DNA of 64,000 nt from Pseudovibrio sp000156235 (GTDB taxonomy: Bacteria; Pseudomonadota; Alphaproteobacteria; Rhizobiales; Stappiaceae). The DNA lies in the NCBI RefSeq assembly GCF_000156235.1, contig NZ_DS996810.1, positions 407,455-471,454 of the forward strand, in the 5' to 3' direction. Both the position numbers and the translations under genes were made by a program. Every line of letters begins with the position of its first letter. The first letter of the stretch is position 1. The notes beneath the pieces were generated by a model. That model saw only the letters and a list, made by a program, of their open reading frames with translations, searched no databases and had not been told where the DNA came from. Positions 59,569-64,000 of the stretch are shown here, one piece after another.

Positions 59569-59597
59569 TTGACAGCACCAGCTCATATGCCTATAAC
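59569..59597 (+). promoter_or_regulatory. rrn promoter, TTGACA-N17-TATAAC
   Basis: TTGACA at 59569-59574 and TATAAC at 59592-59597 are separated by exactly 17 bp, close to the sigma-70 consensus and typical of Rhizobiales rRNA promoters. Transcription would start near 59604, about 340 bp before mature 16S. Confidence 0.85.
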
Positions 59598-59713
59598 CCG
59601 CTTCACGCCAACGGGGCGGGCCACTGAGGCGCCGGTCCTGAGGCACAGAAACAGAAGGATTTACGGGGTTTTAGATAAGCTTTGTAGGTCTGGATATTGA
59701 GGCGAAAGTCTCC

Positions 59714-59724
59714 GCTCTTTGACA
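59714..59724 (+). promoter_or_regulatory. boxA antitermination site of the rrn leader
   Basis: GCTCTTTGACA at 59714-59724 matches the boxA core (GCTCTTTAACA in E. coli), bound by NusB-NusE to prevent premature termination of rRNA transcripts. It lies about 110 bp after the promoter, in the transcribed leader. Confidence 0.8.
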
Positions 59725-59738
59725 ATTGAATATGATAT

Positions 59739-59761
59739 AGAAAGAGAAACGTGGACGGCGG
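59739..59761 (+). other. 5' half of the 16S precursor processing stem
   Basis: AGAAAGAGAAACG (59739-59751) and GACGGCGG (59754-59761) are exact complements of sequences at 61520-61532 and 61510-61517 after the 16S gene, giving a stem of 21 pairs with one 2-nt internal loop. Such stems bracket pre-16S rRNA and are cut by RNase III. Confidence 0.85.
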
Positions 59762-59945
59762 TTATTCGCGGGTAACATTTTCGGATGTTACTGTTACGGA
59801 ATAACTGACTTGATTTACGTTTTTCAGAACACCAAGACATTGGTCATTTTCGGATGATTTAGTGTCATGCGTGTTCCTCGTCTTTCAGCTTTTTAGCTGA
59901 AGATTTGAGTATGTAGCGTGATTAAGTTGGGATTATTTCTTAGTA

Positions 59946-61429
<1,484 letters not shown>

Positions 61430-61509
61430 AAGGATCGGTCTTCAGTCACTTCGGTAACTATCGACTGGTTTTTTGAACATAGCTGACTTGATCAGCAAAG
61501 ATGGCGAAG

Positions 61510-61541
61510 CCGCCGTCTTCGTTTCTCTTTCTTATGATATC
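61510..61541 (+). other. 3' half of the 16S precursor processing stem
   Basis: CCGCCGTC (61510-61517) and CGTTTCTCTTTCT (61520-61532) pair with the leader segment at 59739-59761; ATGATATC (61534-61541) also faces GATAT at 59734-59738. This spacer segment lies between the 16S 3' end and tRNA-Ile. Confidence 0.85.
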
Positions 61542-61586
61542 GCTGGAAGGTAAGGATGCTCACTTGAGCAGACCAGTTTAGATACT

Positions 61587-61663
<77 letters not shown>

Positions 61664-61677
61664 TTCCTTTTGGTAGT

Positions 61678-61753
61678 GGGGCCTTAGCTCAGCTGGGAGA
61701 GCGCCTGATTTGCATTCAGGAGGTCAGGAGTTCGATCCTCCTAGGCTCCACCA
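61678..61753 (+). tRNA. tRNA-Ala (TGC anticodon)
   Basis: A 76-nt tRNA with encoded CCA. Acceptor arms GGGGCCT and AGGCTCC pair (one G-T), the G-T pair typical of tRNA-Ala identity is at the third position region, the T arm is GAGTTCGATCC and the anticodon loop reads TTTGCAT. It follows tRNA-Ile by 14 nt in the ribosomal spacer. Confidence 0.98.
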
Positions 61754-62121
61754 ATTCCTTCCGTAGCTTGATATCATATGAGAGTATTCGTTTTGCGAGC
61801 TTGGTTCTCAAGCTTGCTTGTTCTGTGACATTTTGAAGAGAAGACATGATTGGCCGCTTGCCGCGCCAGTTCCTTATGGAATTGCGGTAGGTGACAGCTA
61901 GCCAGTTAACATGATCCGCAAGGATTGTGTCCATGGGGGCGCTTGACCGCTGCCCCGCCAGTTGTGTCTCATGAACTGGTCTAGACATACATTTATGTAT
62001 GTCTTTGATACATATTGATCTATTCAATGTGTGCCAAGTTGAAATCAAGCTTTGCTTTTGTTGGTTTAGTCAGAGGCCGCATTCTTCGGATTGTGGTTTT
62101 ATGATTATTGCTAATGAGAGT
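61754..62121 (+). other. tRNA-Ala to 23S spacer
   Basis: About 370 bp of transcribed spacer with no gene. The stretch CTTGTTCTGTGACATTTT near 61816-61834 resembles a weakened boxA with a following purine-rich tract, as seen in other Rhizobiales spacers, and the upstream half of the 23S processing stem should lie close to the 23S start (its partner is outside the window). Nothing further can be assigned. Confidence 0.5.

Positions 62122-64000
<1,879 letters not shown>

Larger units (their letters stand above)
59315..59945 (+). promoter_or_regulatory. rRNA operon upstream and leader region
   Basis: About 630 bp without a protein-coding gene. The left part (59380-59480) is AT-rich and may act as an UP element for the rrn promoter and as promoter for the M23 gene on the other strand. 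The right part is the transcribed leader with promoter, boxA, the 5' half of the 16S processing stem, a GTAACAT-N6-ATGTTAC hairpin (59772-59791) inside GTTATT/AATAAC arms (59761-59805), and a direct repeat CATTTTCGGATG (59776-59787 and 59845-59856). Confidence 0.75.

Overview
The window is a stretch of chromosome from an alphaproteobacterium. The 16S rRNA gene, the tRNA-Ile/tRNA-Ala spacer, the GC-moderate codon use and the gene order secA-parvulin-argJ, comF-grxC-amidohydrolase-DUF1178 and ubiG-lysC-ptsP-prfA-prmC-DUF4167-clpB all point to Hyphomicrobiales (Rhizobiales). A marine Stappiaceae member such as Pseudovibrio fits best, but that genus call is from memory of 16S and gene order and was not searched. 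I see no insertion sequence, prophage, plasmid origin or CRISPR array.

Layout. 1-3.6 kb: a cut-off PLP-dependent sulfur-amino-acid lyase, an MHS-type major facilitator, a CPBP membrane protease and a truncated haemoglobin, all on the minus strand. 4-8.4 kb: a DM13 protein, RecQ, then a divergent permease/ArsR pair with two matching operator palindromes, and a GAF protein. 8.5-11.8 kb is the most accessory-looking part: a YiaW-like membrane protein overlapping an HlyD-type adaptor, then a Panacea-domain (SocA/DUF4065) gene overlapping a coiled-coil, two-helix membrane protein. I read this pair as a candidate Panacea toxin-antitoxin module; it is the best candidate for a poorly described system here. 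11.8-19.1 kb: a Bax-inhibitor-1 protein behind a structured leader, the conserved YbbP-YbbA/TesA block, a Tas-like aldo-keto reductase and ThpR. 19.1-32.3 kb: a lysine-repeat exported protein, methylsuccinyl-CoA dehydrogenase (ethylmalonyl-CoA pathway), membrane proteins, a chemoreceptor, a ferredoxin reductase, a hydrolase, an L,D-transpeptidase, a PadR/GyrI-like pair and a methyltransferase.

32.4-56 kb is a dense housekeeping block: protein export (SecA, periplasmic parvulin), arginine biosynthesis (ArgJ), nucleotide sanitation (MutT), an isolated Flp pilin, an NDUFAF5-like methyltransferase, ComF, glutaredoxin, a nitrilase-superfamily amidase, a phasin with a basic tail, UbiG, aspartate kinase, PtsP, release factor 1 with its methylase PrmC, a DUF4167 protein behind a second structured leader, a MOSC protein and ClpB. 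56-59.3 kb: a DUF998 membrane protein, a small P-loop protein and an M23 peptidoglycan hydrolase.

59.3-64 kb: a ribosomal RNA operon (promoter, boxA, 16S, tRNA-Ile, tRNA-Ala, start of 23S). The leader and the post-16S spacer contain complementary halves of the 16S processing stem. Coordinates of starts were chosen from ribosome-binding sites and family alignment from memory; all family names are inferred from motifs, not from database searches.
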